From Oceanobacillus sp. FSL K6-2867 (GTDB lineage: Bacteria > Bacillota > Bacilli > Bacillales > Amphibacillaceae): a DNA stretch of 64,000 nt. The notes under the pieces were generated by a model, which did no database searches, was not told where the DNA came from, and saw only the letters and a program-made list of their open reading frames with translations. The DNA lies in the NCBI RefSeq assembly GCF_037963145.1, contig NZ_CP150144.1:682001-746000 (forward strand), given 5' to 3'. Below, piece by piece: positions 26,101-34,513 of the stretch; position 1 is the stretch's first letter, and every line of letters begins with the position of its first letter. The position numbers and the translations under genes are program-made.

Positions 26101-26824
26101 CCCGGGTTATGCTTAAAGCAAGCTCCATTTCTTGACGGATTGCTTCAAACTGGTTGTTCACTTCCCGTTTTATTATCGTTAACCAAGCTAAATCCTCCTC
26201 TCTCCAATCCTCCGGAATATGATAGGATTCAGCTAACTTATCTAGCCATTTTTCTGGCCATGGATTCTGAGTCGCAAATGTGTATAAATCCAGTATTAGA
26301 TTTTCCACTTCAAGGTCGCTTCGGTCATTAGAAAAACGATCCACCACCGCAAAAAACGCTTGTTGCTCCCCCGGTTCGGCTCCGTACCATTCTTCAAATA
26401 AATCCTCCAAAACTTCCTGCTTGATGAGGTCCCCTTCCATATCATCGGCAATTCGAAAAGATGGATCCATATCAATCAAATACGCATATTTTCGAACGAC
26501 ATCAAGACAAAAGGAGTGCAATGTGGAAATGGAAGCACGCTGCAATAAGGAAAGCTGTTTCTTTAAATGCATAGATGTCGGATTTTCTGCTAATGCTTTT
26601 TCAAGTGCAATTCCGACTCGATTACGCATCTCCTGTGCCGCAGCATTCGTAAATGTCACGACAAGCAAAGAGTCGATATCAACTGGATTGCTAGTAGATA
26701 ACAGCTTTTTAATAATCCGTTCAACAAGTACTGCAGTTTTTCCAGAGCCTGCTGCTGCGGCTACGAGAATATCGCTACCGGCAGTATAAATCGCCTCTTC
26801 CTGTTCCTTTGTCCAATTAACCAT
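23102..26824 (-). CDS. addA: ATP-dependent helicase/nuclease subunit A (AddA)
   Basis: Helicase-nuclease subunit of AddAB, the Gram-positive RecBCD counterpart that resects double-strand breaks up to Chi and loads RecA. 1,240 aa as expected. UvrD-type helicase: Walker A AAAAGSGKTAV (about residues 22-32), DEYQDTN (motif II), GDVKQSIYRFR, TIHKSKGLEFPVV and YVALTRAKEKL. The C-terminal RecB nuclease domain has IDYKTD-type ILDYKTDA (about 1180). GGAG precedes ATG by eight bases. Second gene of addBA, 103 bases after addB. Confidence 0.97.
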   Translation of the reverse strand: MVNWTKEQEEAIYTAGSDILVAAAAGSGKTAVLVERIIKKLLSTSNPVDIDSLLVVTFTNAAAQEMRNRVGIALEKALAENPTSMHLKKQLSLLQRASISTLHSFCLDVVRKYAYLIDMDPSFRIADDMEGDLIKQEVLEDLFEEWYGAEPGEQQAFFAVVDRFSNDRSDLEVENLILDLYTFATQNPWPEKWLDKLAESYHIPEDWREEDLAWLTIIKREVNNQFEAIRQEMELALSITRENDGPYHYADTIDTEIALLHEAMNLVDSWDELQQFMSSNSFGRLSGKKADCDEQKKEKVKQLRKSYKKRWDDMNSEWFRRNLSSHIEDMRELAPVIKQLTELVKQFKNRFTELKREKALVDFSDLEHYCLQLLASEASTADNIIPSNVATGFQNQFSEVLVDEYQDTNLVQETILTLISNRTEAGNMFMVGDVKQSIYRFRHAEPSLFIEKYKRFAREEEQAKRIDLASNFRSREQVLIGANYIFRQILNEELGEIDYDQDAELIYGNKMYEDMPFDKPFPELLLIDRETGEEHAEVSDEEEDFQDLEKAQLEARAYAEKIKTWIGSKEGTKPMQVVDKATQSQRDLQYRDIVILMRSMTWAPTIVDELKKQGIPVYAELSTGYFEAIEVKVMLSLLKAIDNPRQDIPLASVLKSPIVGLNEDELAAIRLAAKQDSFYEAVLTYSKQQTNETATKLNRFLEQLEQFRLASRQGALSELIWDIYRETGYYDFVGGMPGGRQRQANLRALYDRARGYETTSFRGLFRFLRFIERMEERGDDLGSARALSEQEDVVRIMTIHKSKGLEFPVVIVGAMDKLFNQRDLMQKYLLHKDLGLASKYIDPIKRITYPTLFYHAFKEEMRRELLAEEMRVLYVALTRAKEKLIMVGNVASVEKKLQKWQKIQNHPDWVLPAYFRAESKTYLDWVGPALIRHKESEKLREEEISNDVLDEIKADPSKWDISIIHASELTNLEERTIETDLNLKEKIIEWQPVNVGDRTLKEFVDERLSYRYPFSQAARSRAKQSVTELKRQQEMKDEYSDDRFVQAFRAPIIKRPNFMQQERQVTAAEKGTALHTVMQHLPIRKPLTKKEIEEAVEMLADKEILTRVEASVIDSEAIEQFFHCEIAERMMESPQVIREIPFSLTLPASQVYATWESETDEQVLIQGVIDCLIQSEDGWIILDYKTDAITADVTEEVKVQLIKRYETQMRLYRTALETIWKEPVKETYLYFFAKHLLLKV

Positions 26825-26853
26825 ATGTTCACTCCTCTCTTAGTTTTTTTAGA

Positions 26854-26905
26854 AAACTTGGTATTCACCAAGCCTTTCGGTGAAATCTAAAGTTGCACTT
26901 ATGCA
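26854..26905 (-). repeat. Interspersed hairpin repeat, family D, copy 1 (inside addBA)
   Basis: On the minus strand TGCATAAGTGCAACT is followed, 19 bases on, by CTTGGTGAATACCAAGTTT, a six-pair hairpin then T. The same two blocks in the same order occur at 62783-62835. It sits between addB and addA, in line with their transcription, so it could attenuate or process the message. Confidence 0.85.
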
Positions 26906-26927
26906 AATTGGTAAGTTTTATACTTAC

Positions 26928-29900
26928 TTATTTGCCCAGAATATCCTGTTCTTTTATTTCTTTAAGCTTCCGGTAATTATTCTCTCGTAATTCTGGATCA
27001 AATTGACAAACCGAATGAAACGGACAAAATGTACATGCAATCTGCTCTTTATGCTGGTATGGATTTAAATCCACGCCACCAGATGTCATATCAATCCCTG
27101 CGTTTCGCATTAATTGATGAATATGATGTTGTAAGCTGGAAAACGTTTCTTGATCCGCAATTTTGGAGTAACCATAAAACCCGCCATTCTTCTTGATGCC
27201 AGCAGGTACAATTTGACTGGATCCGGACTCCAGCGACTTGTCCATCATTTTGACAATTTCCTCATCGGACAGCAGCAAGCCTTGCATTTTATACTTCTTA
27301 AAGATCTCTTCGCTAATTTGATCATCATTTATTTTTTGTTTGCTTGAAATCATTGGATTATGAACATGGAAATAGAGCACTCCTGCCGGGGTTGCCTCCC
27401 TGCCAAGCCATTGCTCCGAATGCGTTAAGACGACATCTAAATAAGCAAGCATTTGTAATGCAATACCATAATAAACCTCCATTAGATTTAAGCCTTTCGC
27501 ACTTGATTTATAATCAATAATCCTCAAATATAGATTATCTTCATTCAAAGCCTTATCGACACGGTCAATTCTTCCGCGAAGCAAAAGCTCATATCCATTC
27601 GGCAATTGCATTTTTAATGGTGGAAGCTTTTCCTTGTCACCAAAGCCAAGCTCTAATCCAACTGGTGAGAAATTACTCTGTCTTGCTTGTTCACTTAGAA
27701 TGTAGGTGGCTCTCGCGATAACCTCCTGCAGCTTTTGCTGAATATATTTATATCGATTCGAGCTGTGAAGAATTTGATGCTGTAAAATAGGAGCAAGATT
27801 AAATACAGCCTTTCCGGCATAGCCATCTGCATCTTTTTTCGTTAGCTGTGCAAAGTCTTTTCCTTCACCTTGAATCCAATCGGTAATGATTTTTAACGCT
27901 TCATGGAAAAGCTGACCAATATCTGGCGCATCTAATTTATACGTCTTTCGTTCATCTAGCTTCAAGCTATATTTCGCAAAATGCTGATACGAGCATCTGT
28001 AATATGTCTCCAGTCTGCTTACACTTGCCTTCACTTGTTTCGGATAAAGCTCTTCCACTGTATCCTTCGCTAGATTGCTAGGTTTATTTTCATAATATAG
28101 GCTCTGTAATATCTTATAGGTTGTACTATATTTTGGCTGGTGTTCCACATACCAATTATACACTTCCCACCAGACAGGCTGTATTGGATAGCCTTTTTGG
28201 CTTCTTGCCAATTGCGCGGTCAGTGCCGACCTCGTTTTTACCGAAGTCGTGATAAATCGTTCCGCATCTGCCAATTCATCCGGGTCCTGCAGTAATAAAT
28301 GATTACAGCAAGACGGGAATAAATCTTCAATACGTTTAATAAGCTGGGACGGCATTTTTGCCTTTCCTTCCTCATCACTCAATGGATAGCTGATCATCAG
28401 CTTGTCCTGTGCTACTGTAAATGCAAGATACATATAAAACCAATCATCTAATAATTGACGTTTTCCGCTTTCAGCTAGCTTCATACCGTTTTCCGCTAAA
28501 ACCGCTCTTTCTTCTTCATTAATCATGCTATCAGTTGGCGGTTTCATTGGCCAAATTCCGTCGTTCACACCGAGGAGAAATGCACATTGCACCCCGCTTA
28601 GCCGTGAACGATCAACTGTTCCAACAATTACATGATCCATACTTGGTGGAACATGGGCAAATTTTAGCGTTTCAAAGCCAGCATCAAGTGCTGAGCGAAA
28701 AGTACCCAATTTCATCGGTTCATCACCAGCCATTTCCACCATTTCATCGAATAGCTGAATCACCGCTGCCCAGACCTGCTCCTGCTCTCTTCCTTTTTCA
28801 ATTTCGCCATGCTCATCATAATAAGTTCGCATGTCTTCTAAGCGCTCCGGAACACCGAGTTTTTCGAGTAATAAATAGGTTATTTCAGAAAGTTCTCTTA
28901 CTGTAGCTGCTTTTCTTATCTGTTCATCAAACGGCTGTAACGCCTTTACAATCTGGGCCCGATAAGTATTAATTCTCTCCTGTGTTTGCTTTTCCATATC
29001 GGTTTGCACCTTATTTTCAAAGCCGCGGAACCGCTGAAATTTCCATTCCTCATCACTAAACCAGCGTTCTCTCGAGCGAATTCCATATTCTAATACATAA
29101 TTTTCTAACTCATCGATTGCATCATTTGTTAAGGGGAACTTCTGATTTGATACCGGAATAAACCCTGTTTTTAAAACACGGAAAACAGCATCATATCGCC
29201 AGTTTCCTTCTACAATATCAAGCATGGACCGAATAAATTCTATCAATGCATGGTTCAGCATTGTTCTTTTTTCATCGATAAATACTGGAATATCGTGGTC
29301 ATCGAAAATTGTTTGAATTAGACTATGATAGACATCTGTTTGTCGAATAAAAATAGCAATATCTTGAAAGCGATACTTTTCCTCTCGAATAAGACGCAAT
29401 ATTTCCTGCGCAGTTCCTTCTACTTCTGCACGCGGATGAACTGCTTCTGCTATTTGAATTGGTACTTCACCGTGGAATTCAGGTGATGGCCTAACATCAA
29501 AATTTTGTTCTAAATGTGCAAAATACGGTCTATCCTTGAACCTGCCATTAGCCGGATTCATAACAATTGTTTCATCAACCATCACGTAATTCTCGTACGC
29601 AATTTGCTTTAGTGTATGATACGTTTCCGATGTTTGATGAAACAAGTCAAGTTCAGAGGTTGTATCATTCGGATTATCAACAGCAAGCGTAATCGTAACC
29701 GATTGACATTGCTTCATTAGCGCTTCAACCACAATAAGCTCATTTGGTGTAAAGCTATGAAATCCATCGATATAGATTTCTGCATCTTTTAAAATCGATG
29801 ATTCTACTATTTTCTCCGCTAATAGCTGTAATTGATCTTCTCCATCCATGTAATGATCCTTCAATGCAGCCGTAAGTTTTTCGTAAATATATACTAAATC

Positions 29901-30395
29901 ATCAAGCTTATTCAACAAAGCGACCTCACCGGGTGCTTTATGTACAAACTGATTCATATGCTCCATCTGCATGTGTAAAATCTCTGGGCTAATCTGATAT
30001 CGCTTAAATTCCGTAATCATCTGCTCCAATTGATTCAAGAAGCCTTGCTTTTCCATTGCTTTTTGGAAAACCTGCCACTCTCCCTGTTTCTCCTCAATTA
30101 TTTTGCGAAGCATCATTTGCAGTCCAATAGAGCTAATAAATTGTCTTGTACCGCCACCCGTTTCTTGTAATATACGCCATGCCAGACGAGAAAAGCTGAC
30201 TACTTGTGCACGTATGCTTCCTTTTATATCTTCATCATTAAACAATGCAAATTCCTGTTGAAATGTCATTTGGTCTGGAACAATATAAAATATTGGGGAA
30301 CCTTGAGGATTTGCTAACAGTTTCTCTTTGATTTCATCTAATGTTCTCCCGCTTTTTCCCGTACCAGATCTTCCCATGATAAATCGTAATCCCAT
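26928..30395 (-). CDS. addB: ATP-dependent helicase/nuclease subunit B (AddB)
   Basis: Second nuclease subunit of AddAB and the Chi-recognising component. 1,155 aa. The N terminus has a Walker A-like GRSGTGKSGRT (residues about 8-18). The C-terminal nuclease centre is in LYLRIIDYKSSAKG (Asp, Lys). An iron-sulfur cluster site is formed by an upstream Cys in TYYRCSYQHFA and three in CTFCPFHSVC near the end. GGAGGG is nine bases from ATG. First gene of addBA. Confidence 0.96.
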   Translation of the reverse strand: MGLRFIMGRSGTGKSGRTLDEIKEKLLANPQGSPIFYIVPDQMTFQQEFALFNDEDIKGSIRAQVVSFSRLAWRILQETGGGTRQFISSIGLQMMLRKIIEEKQGEWQVFQKAMEKQGFLNQLEQMITEFKRYQISPEILHMQMEHMNQFVHKAPGEVALLNKLDDLVYIYEKLTAALKDHYMDGEDQLQLLAEKIVESSILKDAEIYIDGFHSFTPNELIVVEALMKQCQSVTITLAVDNPNDTTSELDLFHQTSETYHTLKQIAYENYVMVDETIVMNPANGRFKDRPYFAHLEQNFDVRPSPEFHGEVPIQIAEAVHPRAEVEGTAQEILRLIREEKYRFQDIAIFIRQTDVYHSLIQTIFDDHDIPVFIDEKRTMLNHALIEFIRSMLDIVEGNWRYDAVFRVLKTGFIPVSNQKFPLTNDAIDELENYVLEYGIRSRERWFSDEEWKFQRFRGFENKVQTDMEKQTQERINTYRAQIVKALQPFDEQIRKAATVRELSEITYLLLEKLGVPERLEDMRTYYDEHGEIEKGREQEQVWAAVIQLFDEMVEMAGDEPMKLGTFRSALDAGFETLKFAHVPPSMDHVIVGTVDRSRLSGVQCAFLLGVNDGIWPMKPPTDSMINEEERAVLAENGMKLAESGKRQLLDDWFYMYLAFTVAQDKLMISYPLSDEEGKAKMPSQLIKRIEDLFPSCCNHLLLQDPDELADAERFITTSVKTRSALTAQLARSQKGYPIQPVWWEVYNWYVEHQPKYSTTYKILQSLYYENKPSNLAKDTVEELYPKQVKASVSRLETYYRCSYQHFAKYSLKLDERKTYKLDAPDIGQLFHEALKIITDWIQGEGKDFAQLTKKDADGYAGKAVFNLAPILQHQILHSSNRYKYIQQKLQEVIARATYILSEQARQSNFSPVGLELGFGDKEKLPPLKMQLPNGYELLLRGRIDRVDKALNEDNLYLRIIDYKSSAKGLNLMEVYYGIALQMLAYLDVVLTHSEQWLGREATPAGVLYFHVHNPMISSKQKINDDQISEEIFKKYKMQGLLLSDEEIVKMMDKSLESGSSQIVPAGIKKNGGFYGYSKIADQETFSSLQHHIHQLMRNAGIDMTSGGVDLNPYQHKEQIACTFCPFHSVCQFDPELRENNYRKLKEIKEQDILGK

Positions 30396-30492
30396 TGGTG
30401 TTAGCCCTCCTTAAACCATAAAAGTTGTTGCTTTTTGACACAATATATAAACTTCTAACTAGCTGTTGTGGTATGAGTAACTATCGCCGTCG

Positions 30493-30624
30493 GGGATCGC
30501 TACAAGCAGTCGCTTTCCGTGGGCACGGCTTCAGCCTCTCCGGAAGGAAACCACTTCCTGCGAGTCTTCAGACACGGGCTGTTCCCACAGGAGTCGACTG
30601 CGCTACGCTCACCCAGACTGGTTA
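30493..30624. repeat. Interspersed structured repeat, family A, copy 2
   Basis: Same orientation and block order as 14731-14869 (GGGATC, GGCTTCAGCCTCTCCGGAAG, TCTTCAGACACGGGCTGTTCCC, CTACGCTCACCC, GACTGGTTA), with differences spread over the length. About 130 bases, GC-rich, between sipV and addB. Confidence 0.88.
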
Positions 30625-30675
30625 AAGCAACGTTTTTGTTTCGTTAAATATATTTGTATTAGCCAATGTGCCAGT

Positions 30676-30800
30676 ATAAGCGCAGGAAACACACGTAGAC
30701 TTCTGCGGGATACATGGCCAGAGTGAGACTCTGAAGAACAGAGTTCGAAGAGGCTCACGGGTCACCCTAAGATGCGCGGAGTGTGTCTCCGTATCGGGTA
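30676..30800. repeat. Interspersed repeat, family B, copy 1
   Basis: Begins near TATAAGCGCAGGAAACACACG, with CTGCGGGATACATGGCCAG, GAGGCTCAC and GTGTGTCTCCG further on; the ends AACACACG and GTGTGTCTCCG are partly complementary. Its first 43 bases align without gaps, with eight differences, to the reverse strand of 55855-55898. It lies only about 50 bases from repeat A copy 2. Confidence 0.8.
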
Positions 30801-30937
30801 TACGCGCAACCCGTAATTACACATTACTCCACAGTTTTTCCAACTACGAAGCTTAAGAAGCAACAAATTTCACAAAAACAGTCAAATAATAAATAGAGCT
30901 CCTACCTATTTTACCAAAAGTAGAAGCTCCATTATAG

Positions 30938-31495
30938 CTATTTGCCAAAACTAAGCTTGGTCTGGGAGAGTGGCCAATATTTAATATCTACCTTGCCCAC
31001 AAGCTGATCCATCGATATAAATCCAAATGCCCGGCTGTCGTAACTATCACCGCGATTGTCCCCCATAACAAACAACTGACCTTCGGGAACAACTTTTTCT
31101 CCCGTTATTTCAGTAAGTGTAAAATTTTTTGTATATGGATGGCTGTCACTCGCCTGTACATAACCATCCATCCGCAAAAACTTTTCTGGAACGTATTCGC
31201 CATTGATATACAGCTTATCATCCTTATACTCAATTTCATCACCTGGCAAGCCGATGACTCGTTTCACATAATCGTCTTCTTTGTTCGCATGAAATACAAT
31301 TACATCAAAGCGACCCACATCTCTTATATTATATATAATTTTATTTACAATTAATAAATTGCCATCATATAATGTTGGCTGCATCGATTCACCGTCAACT
31401 ACATAGCTTGCAAAGATGCTTGATCTGAGAATTACCGCAAATAAAACGAGAAGTATTGCCAAAGGAACGAGTCTGCGATAATTAATTTTTTTCAT
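30938..31495 (-). CDS. sipV: Type I signal peptidase (SipV-like)
   Basis: Membrane-bound Ser-Lys protease that removes signal peptides from secreted proteins. 185 aa, one N-terminal helix (about residues 8-27) as in the Bacillus P-type enzymes. The nucleophile Ser37 is in GESMQPT and the base Lys78 in YVKRVIGLPGD; the GDNRGDSYDSR box is present. Of two near ATGs, the second has nine-base spacing to GGAGG. Neighbours yhjE and yhjD identify it with the sipV locus. Confidence 0.94.
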   Translation of the reverse strand: MKKINYRRLVPLAILLVLFAVILRSSIFASYVVDGESMQPTLYDGNLLIVNKIIYNIRDVGRFDVIVFHANKEDDYVKRVIGLPGDEIEYKDDKLYINGEYVPEKFLRMDGYVQASDSHPYTKNFTLTEITGEKVVPEGQLFVMGDNRGDSYDSRAFGFISMDQLVGKVDIKYWPLSQTKLSFGK

Positions 31496-31548
31496 CTTCA
31501 TCTGCCTCCAGGTTATTATATTCCTATAATACCCTAAAGGACGCCCTT

Positions 31549-32205
31549 TTAATCTTTCTTCCTATCTGGATAAGCCTTTTCCACAACTTTATTTTGCAAT
31601 TTCTGTTCCAGGTATTTTCCTAGTATCCAAAAGAGAAATATACCAATACCAACGACAATCGTTCGAACTGGGTTCTTTGCGAATTCCATAATACTGGAAC
31701 CAACATAGGATATCGAAAAAATCATAACCGCTTTTCCTAGAAAAACAGCAAGAATAAATTGATGTGTACTAACTTTTGATAGACCTGCAACAACATTAAT
31801 AATTGCCGATGGCGAAAACGGAAAACAAAGCAGAAGAAATAGCGGACCAAAACCATGCCTTTCCACCCACGCCGTAATCCTCTTTACTTGATTATTTTTA
31901 CGTATCCTTAGAAACAGCTTTGTGTTTCCTAGCCTTCTGATAACAATAAATACAACGATTGCTCCACTACTGGCACCAGCCCAAGACAATAAAAATCCTT
32001 CCAGTAAACCATATGCCGCCGCATTACCCAATACAAATACAATTAACGGCAAAAAAGGCAAAAAAGCTTCTGTAAATGGGAGTATTATTCCCGGCAGAGG
32101 ACCTAAGCCTTCATATTGTTGTAATAGTTGTTGTATAAAATCTTCCAGCCCTTCTGTTTCAAGAACTTCTTTCCAATTAGAAAAATTGATGTTTGACAAG
32201 TACAT
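31549..32205 (-). CDS. yhjE: TVP38/TMEM64 family membrane protein (YhjE)
   Basis: A 218-aa DedA-superfamily (VTT domain) membrane protein. Typical features: LPGIILPFTEAFLPFLPL near residue 37, WAGASSGAIVVFIVIRRLG, then ERHGFGPLFLLLCFPFSP and NVVAGLSKVSTHQFILAVFLGK, where the conserved Pro and Arg/Lys residues are expected. Likely lipid handling or membrane homeostasis, by family only. Directly upstream of sipV on the same strand, as in B. subtilis. Confidence 0.87.
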   Translation of the reverse strand: MYLSNINFSNWKEVLETEGLEDFIQQLLQQYEGLGPLPGIILPFTEAFLPFLPLIVFVLGNAAAYGLLEGFLLSWAGASSGAIVVFIVIRRLGNTKLFLRIRKNNQVKRITAWVERHGFGPLFLLLCFPFSPSAIINVVAGLSKVSTHQFILAVFLGKAVMIFSISYVGSSIMEFAKNPVRTIVVGIGIFLFWILGKYLEQKLQNKVVEKAYPDRKKD

Positions 32206-32427
32206 GTATTCTAATTCCCCTCGTTAACATAAGCCATTTTCGATTATAAATACAATTATCTCACTATACATTCTAAAACAAACCTTGAAAAATGCATAAT
32301 TTTAATTAACGATTCGGCCACTTTCTTTTTATTTAGCATGTATTTTTATTTTAATAGTGTATTTCCTTAAACTTTTAGCATATAATATAATAGAACCTAT
32401 GTTCTTGTTTTAGAGGAGGTTATCGAT

Positions 32428-32817
32428 ATGCGCTATCTTACAGATGAAGAATTAGAACTAAGTACTCGCTTTCTTTTCTTATCAATGGCAATGGTTGTCA
32501 TCAGACAAGATATGGAACATATTCAGCGTGGCGCCTTTAAAATTAAGGAAACCTATATAAAGCATTTAACAAAGATGGAAGAAAAAGCATCCAATGAACG
32601 AAGAATTCTGCGTGTGGCGATGAAGCAGAAGGGGATGCAAGTAATTACATTAAATAAGAACGATTCGTTTTCTTCATTCCTTTTTATTTGTCAAAACCGG
32701 GAAGAGAAGCGAAACTTTTTCAATCCCGCAATTCGCAAAAAAGTAGAAGCAATTCTAGATGAACTCATTGTGATGGATCTGCCACAGAACCAGGCTGATA
32801 CTGCTGGAAAAGTCTGA
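32428..32817 (+). CDS. yhjD: YhjD family protein
   Basis: A 129-aa charged, mostly helical cytoplasmic protein (LTDEELELSTRFLFLSMAMVVIRQD start). The name rests on position between yhjE and comK and on size; B. subtilis yhjD is of similar length and unknown function. AGAGGAGG precedes ATG. Its last 53 bases overlap the end of convergent comK. Confidence 0.75.
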   Translation: MRYLTDEELELSTRFLFLSMAMVVIRQDMEHIQRGAFKIKETYIKHLTKMEEKASNERRILRVAMKQKGMQVITLNKNDSFSSFLFICQNREEKRNFFNPAIRKKVEAILDELIVMDLPQNQADTAGKV

Positions 32818-33283
32818 CTCGATGATCCAATAAGTACCGGAATTGAGCAGTACGCTGCAATTGATTCATCATCGATCCATACGATGCATCAATGACTACT
32901 TTTCTGCCATTTGTAAATTGAATTTCCGTATGCTTTTCAGCAGCCTTTTTTATCTTATCGATAAATGAATGTGCAATCCATGAACATTTTCGATTGCTCG
33001 GTGAAGTAGTTGGAAAAAAGTACATTCCACTTGAAGGGTCAATGGAGATTGGTGCTTTATGTGTGATACCGCTTATATCTTTAGTCCCATCCTGCCTGCC
33101 TTTTAGACTGCTGCCAAAAAAGCGGCATGCATTGTCAATGATCTTTGTCGGGGAGTGATCGACCACATATTCTCCATCCTCTTCAATTACACGTGTAACT
33201 GCATCACCGTTTACATCACGTAAAGATAAGACTGCCATTGTAACAGGGGTTATTTCATGAGAGGCAAAATAATAATTTTCCAT
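32765..33283 (-). CDS. comK: Competence transcription factor ComK
   Basis: Master activator of competence genes, binding AT-box pairs. 172 aa compared with 192 in B. subtilis. Conserved blocks are clear: DNACRFFGSSLKGRQDGT (CRFFGSS), ISHK-like ITHKAPISIDPS, YFFPTTSPSNRKCSWIAHSF, FTNGRKVVID and a helical end. The start is uncertain: ATG at 33283, TTG just before, or ATG at 33295 which is too near AAAGGA. The shorter C terminus lacks the tail involved in MecA control in B. subtilis, an inference from length. Its 3' end overlaps yhjD. Confidence 0.9.
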   Translation of the reverse strand: MENYYFASHEITPVTMAVLSLRDVNGDAVTRVIEEDGEYVVDHSPTKIIDNACRFFGSSLKGRQDGTKDISGITHKAPISIDPSSGMYFFPTTSPSNRKCSWIAHSFIDKIKKAAEKHTEIQFTNGRKVVIDASYGSMMNQLQRTAQFRYLLDHRVRLFQQYQPGSVADPSQ

Positions 33284-33400
33284 CAAACAATTCATCCTTT
33301 CTAAAAAATAAAAAGAAAGTGGCTCAAGGACTAATTTACCATATTTGTATAAATAATAACAGCTAAAAACCAAATATTGAGAAAAATTAACGTAAACCAA

Positions 33401-33436
33401 AAAAATCCCACCCAAAACACCGTGGCGGGATTTTTT
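33401..33436 (-). terminator. lplJ terminator
   Basis: AAAAATCCCACC and GGCGGGATTTTTT arms with a short loop, T run on both sides. It separates lplJ from comK. Confidence 0.88.
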
Positions 33437-33438
33437 AA

Positions 33439-34434
33439 TTAATAGAGCAAATTAATAAAGTCCTCTTTGGAAATTCTGCCGAGATAGTGAGATACATCAA
33501 AATCTTCTAATGCAGCTTCAATCGCTCTTCGTTCATGGCGAACACCCTTTAGCTTATCTTCAAGCTCTTTCACATTTCCCACCCCAAAAAAGTCACCATA
33601 AATTTTGCAGTTTTCAATGATTCCTTTTTTAACATCCAAACGGACATCTACAAGGCCTGCATCAAATTTATACGTTTCCTGCACATTAAATGCCGGAGAT
33701 TTCCCGAAATTCCACTCCCATTGCTGATAACGTTTTTTTGAGATTTCGTAGATCTTCTCCCAATCTTCTTCTGTCAATATATACTGTGGAACATCGTTTG
33801 TATCCTCTACATCAAAAACATTTTTCAGGATGATTTCTTTAAATTGATTCATCGTAATTGGCTCGTCCAGATACTCGGCAATATTAGCAACTCGACTACG
33901 AATAGATTTAATTCCTTTTGATTCAATTTTTATCTTTTTAACCTTCAATGCTTTTGTAAGTTCCTCAAGCTCAGAATCCAGCATTAAAGTTCCATGGCTG
34001 AACATACGGCCCTTTGTCGAGAACATTGCATTTCCGGAAATTTTACGTCCCTCTACAGCTAAATCGTTTCGCCCCTGCATTTCTGCTGGAACACCTAATT
34101 TATTCAATGCATCAACCATCGGCTTTGTAAATTTAGCAAAGTTTTGAAAGCTGTTTCCGTCATCCTTTGTTATAAAGCTGAAATTAAGATTTTGTTCATC
34201 ATGGTAAACTGCTCCGCCACCTGAAAGACGGCGTACCACTTTAATTCCTTTATCATCCACATAATCTGTATTTATTTCTTCTATTGTATTTTGATTTCGC
34301 CCAATGATAATAGACGGTTTATTCACATAAAATAATAGGTATGTATCCTTCTCCCCAAAGTTTTCCAGAACATATTCTTCAATAGCCAAGTTTACCATTG
34401 GATCTGTAATCCCATTATTATTAATAAATTTCAT
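33439..34434 (-). CDS. lplJ: Lipoate--protein ligase LplJ
   Basis: Attaches free lipoate to the E2/H proteins of 2-oxoacid dehydrogenases and glycine cleavage. 331 aa with the two-domain LplA architecture: RRLSGGGAVYHDEQNLNFSF (about residues 68-87), NDLAVEGRKISGNA with the catalytic Lys, GTLMLDSEL, and the smaller C-terminal domain. AGGAGG lies nine bases from ATG. The order yhfI-lplJ is kept from B. subtilis. Confidence 0.95.
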   Translation of the reverse strand: MKFINNNGITDPMVNLAIEEYVLENFGEKDTYLLFYVNKPSIIIGRNQNTIEEINTDYVDDKGIKVVRRLSGGGAVYHDEQNLNFSFITKDDGNSFQNFAKFTKPMVDALNKLGVPAEMQGRNDLAVEGRKISGNAMFSTKGRMFSHGTLMLDSELEELTKALKVKKIKIESKGIKSIRSRVANIAEYLDEPITMNQFKEIILKNVFDVEDTNDVPQYILTEEDWEKIYEISKKRYQQWEWNFGKSPAFNVQETYKFDAGLVDVRLDVKKGIIENCKIYGDFFGVGNVKELEDKLKGVRHERRAIEAALEDFDVSHYLGRISKEDFINLLY

Positions 34435-34513
34435 TTACCGTTACCTCCTATATTGTCTATAATTAATTTTAAGCCAAAGAACCAAAGTAATCAATGGATA
34501 TCGCTCCTCACAG

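Larger units (their letters stand above)
30396..30937. other. Intergenic region with two adjacent repeat elements
   Basis: The 542 bases between sipV and addB hold repeat A copy 2 (30493-30624) and repeat B copy 1 (30676-30800). No gene is supported; the frame 30425-30625 lies within repeat A. Near the end, GAGCTCCTAC at 30897-30906 with GTAGAAGCTC at 30921-30930 forms a possible sipV terminator on the minus strand. Confidence 0.7.

Noticed and set aside
26280..26789. Long plus-strand frame opposite addA
   Set aside because: Antisense shadow of the well-supported addA gene; composition is that of a complementary frame.
30425..30625. 66-codon frame next to addB
   Set aside because: It runs through repeat A and has no ribosome site.
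33284..33420. ComK AT-boxes upstream of comK
   Set aside because: The region is AT-rich but I could not find a convincing AAAA-N5-TTTT pair at proper spacing, so autoregulation is not claimed.
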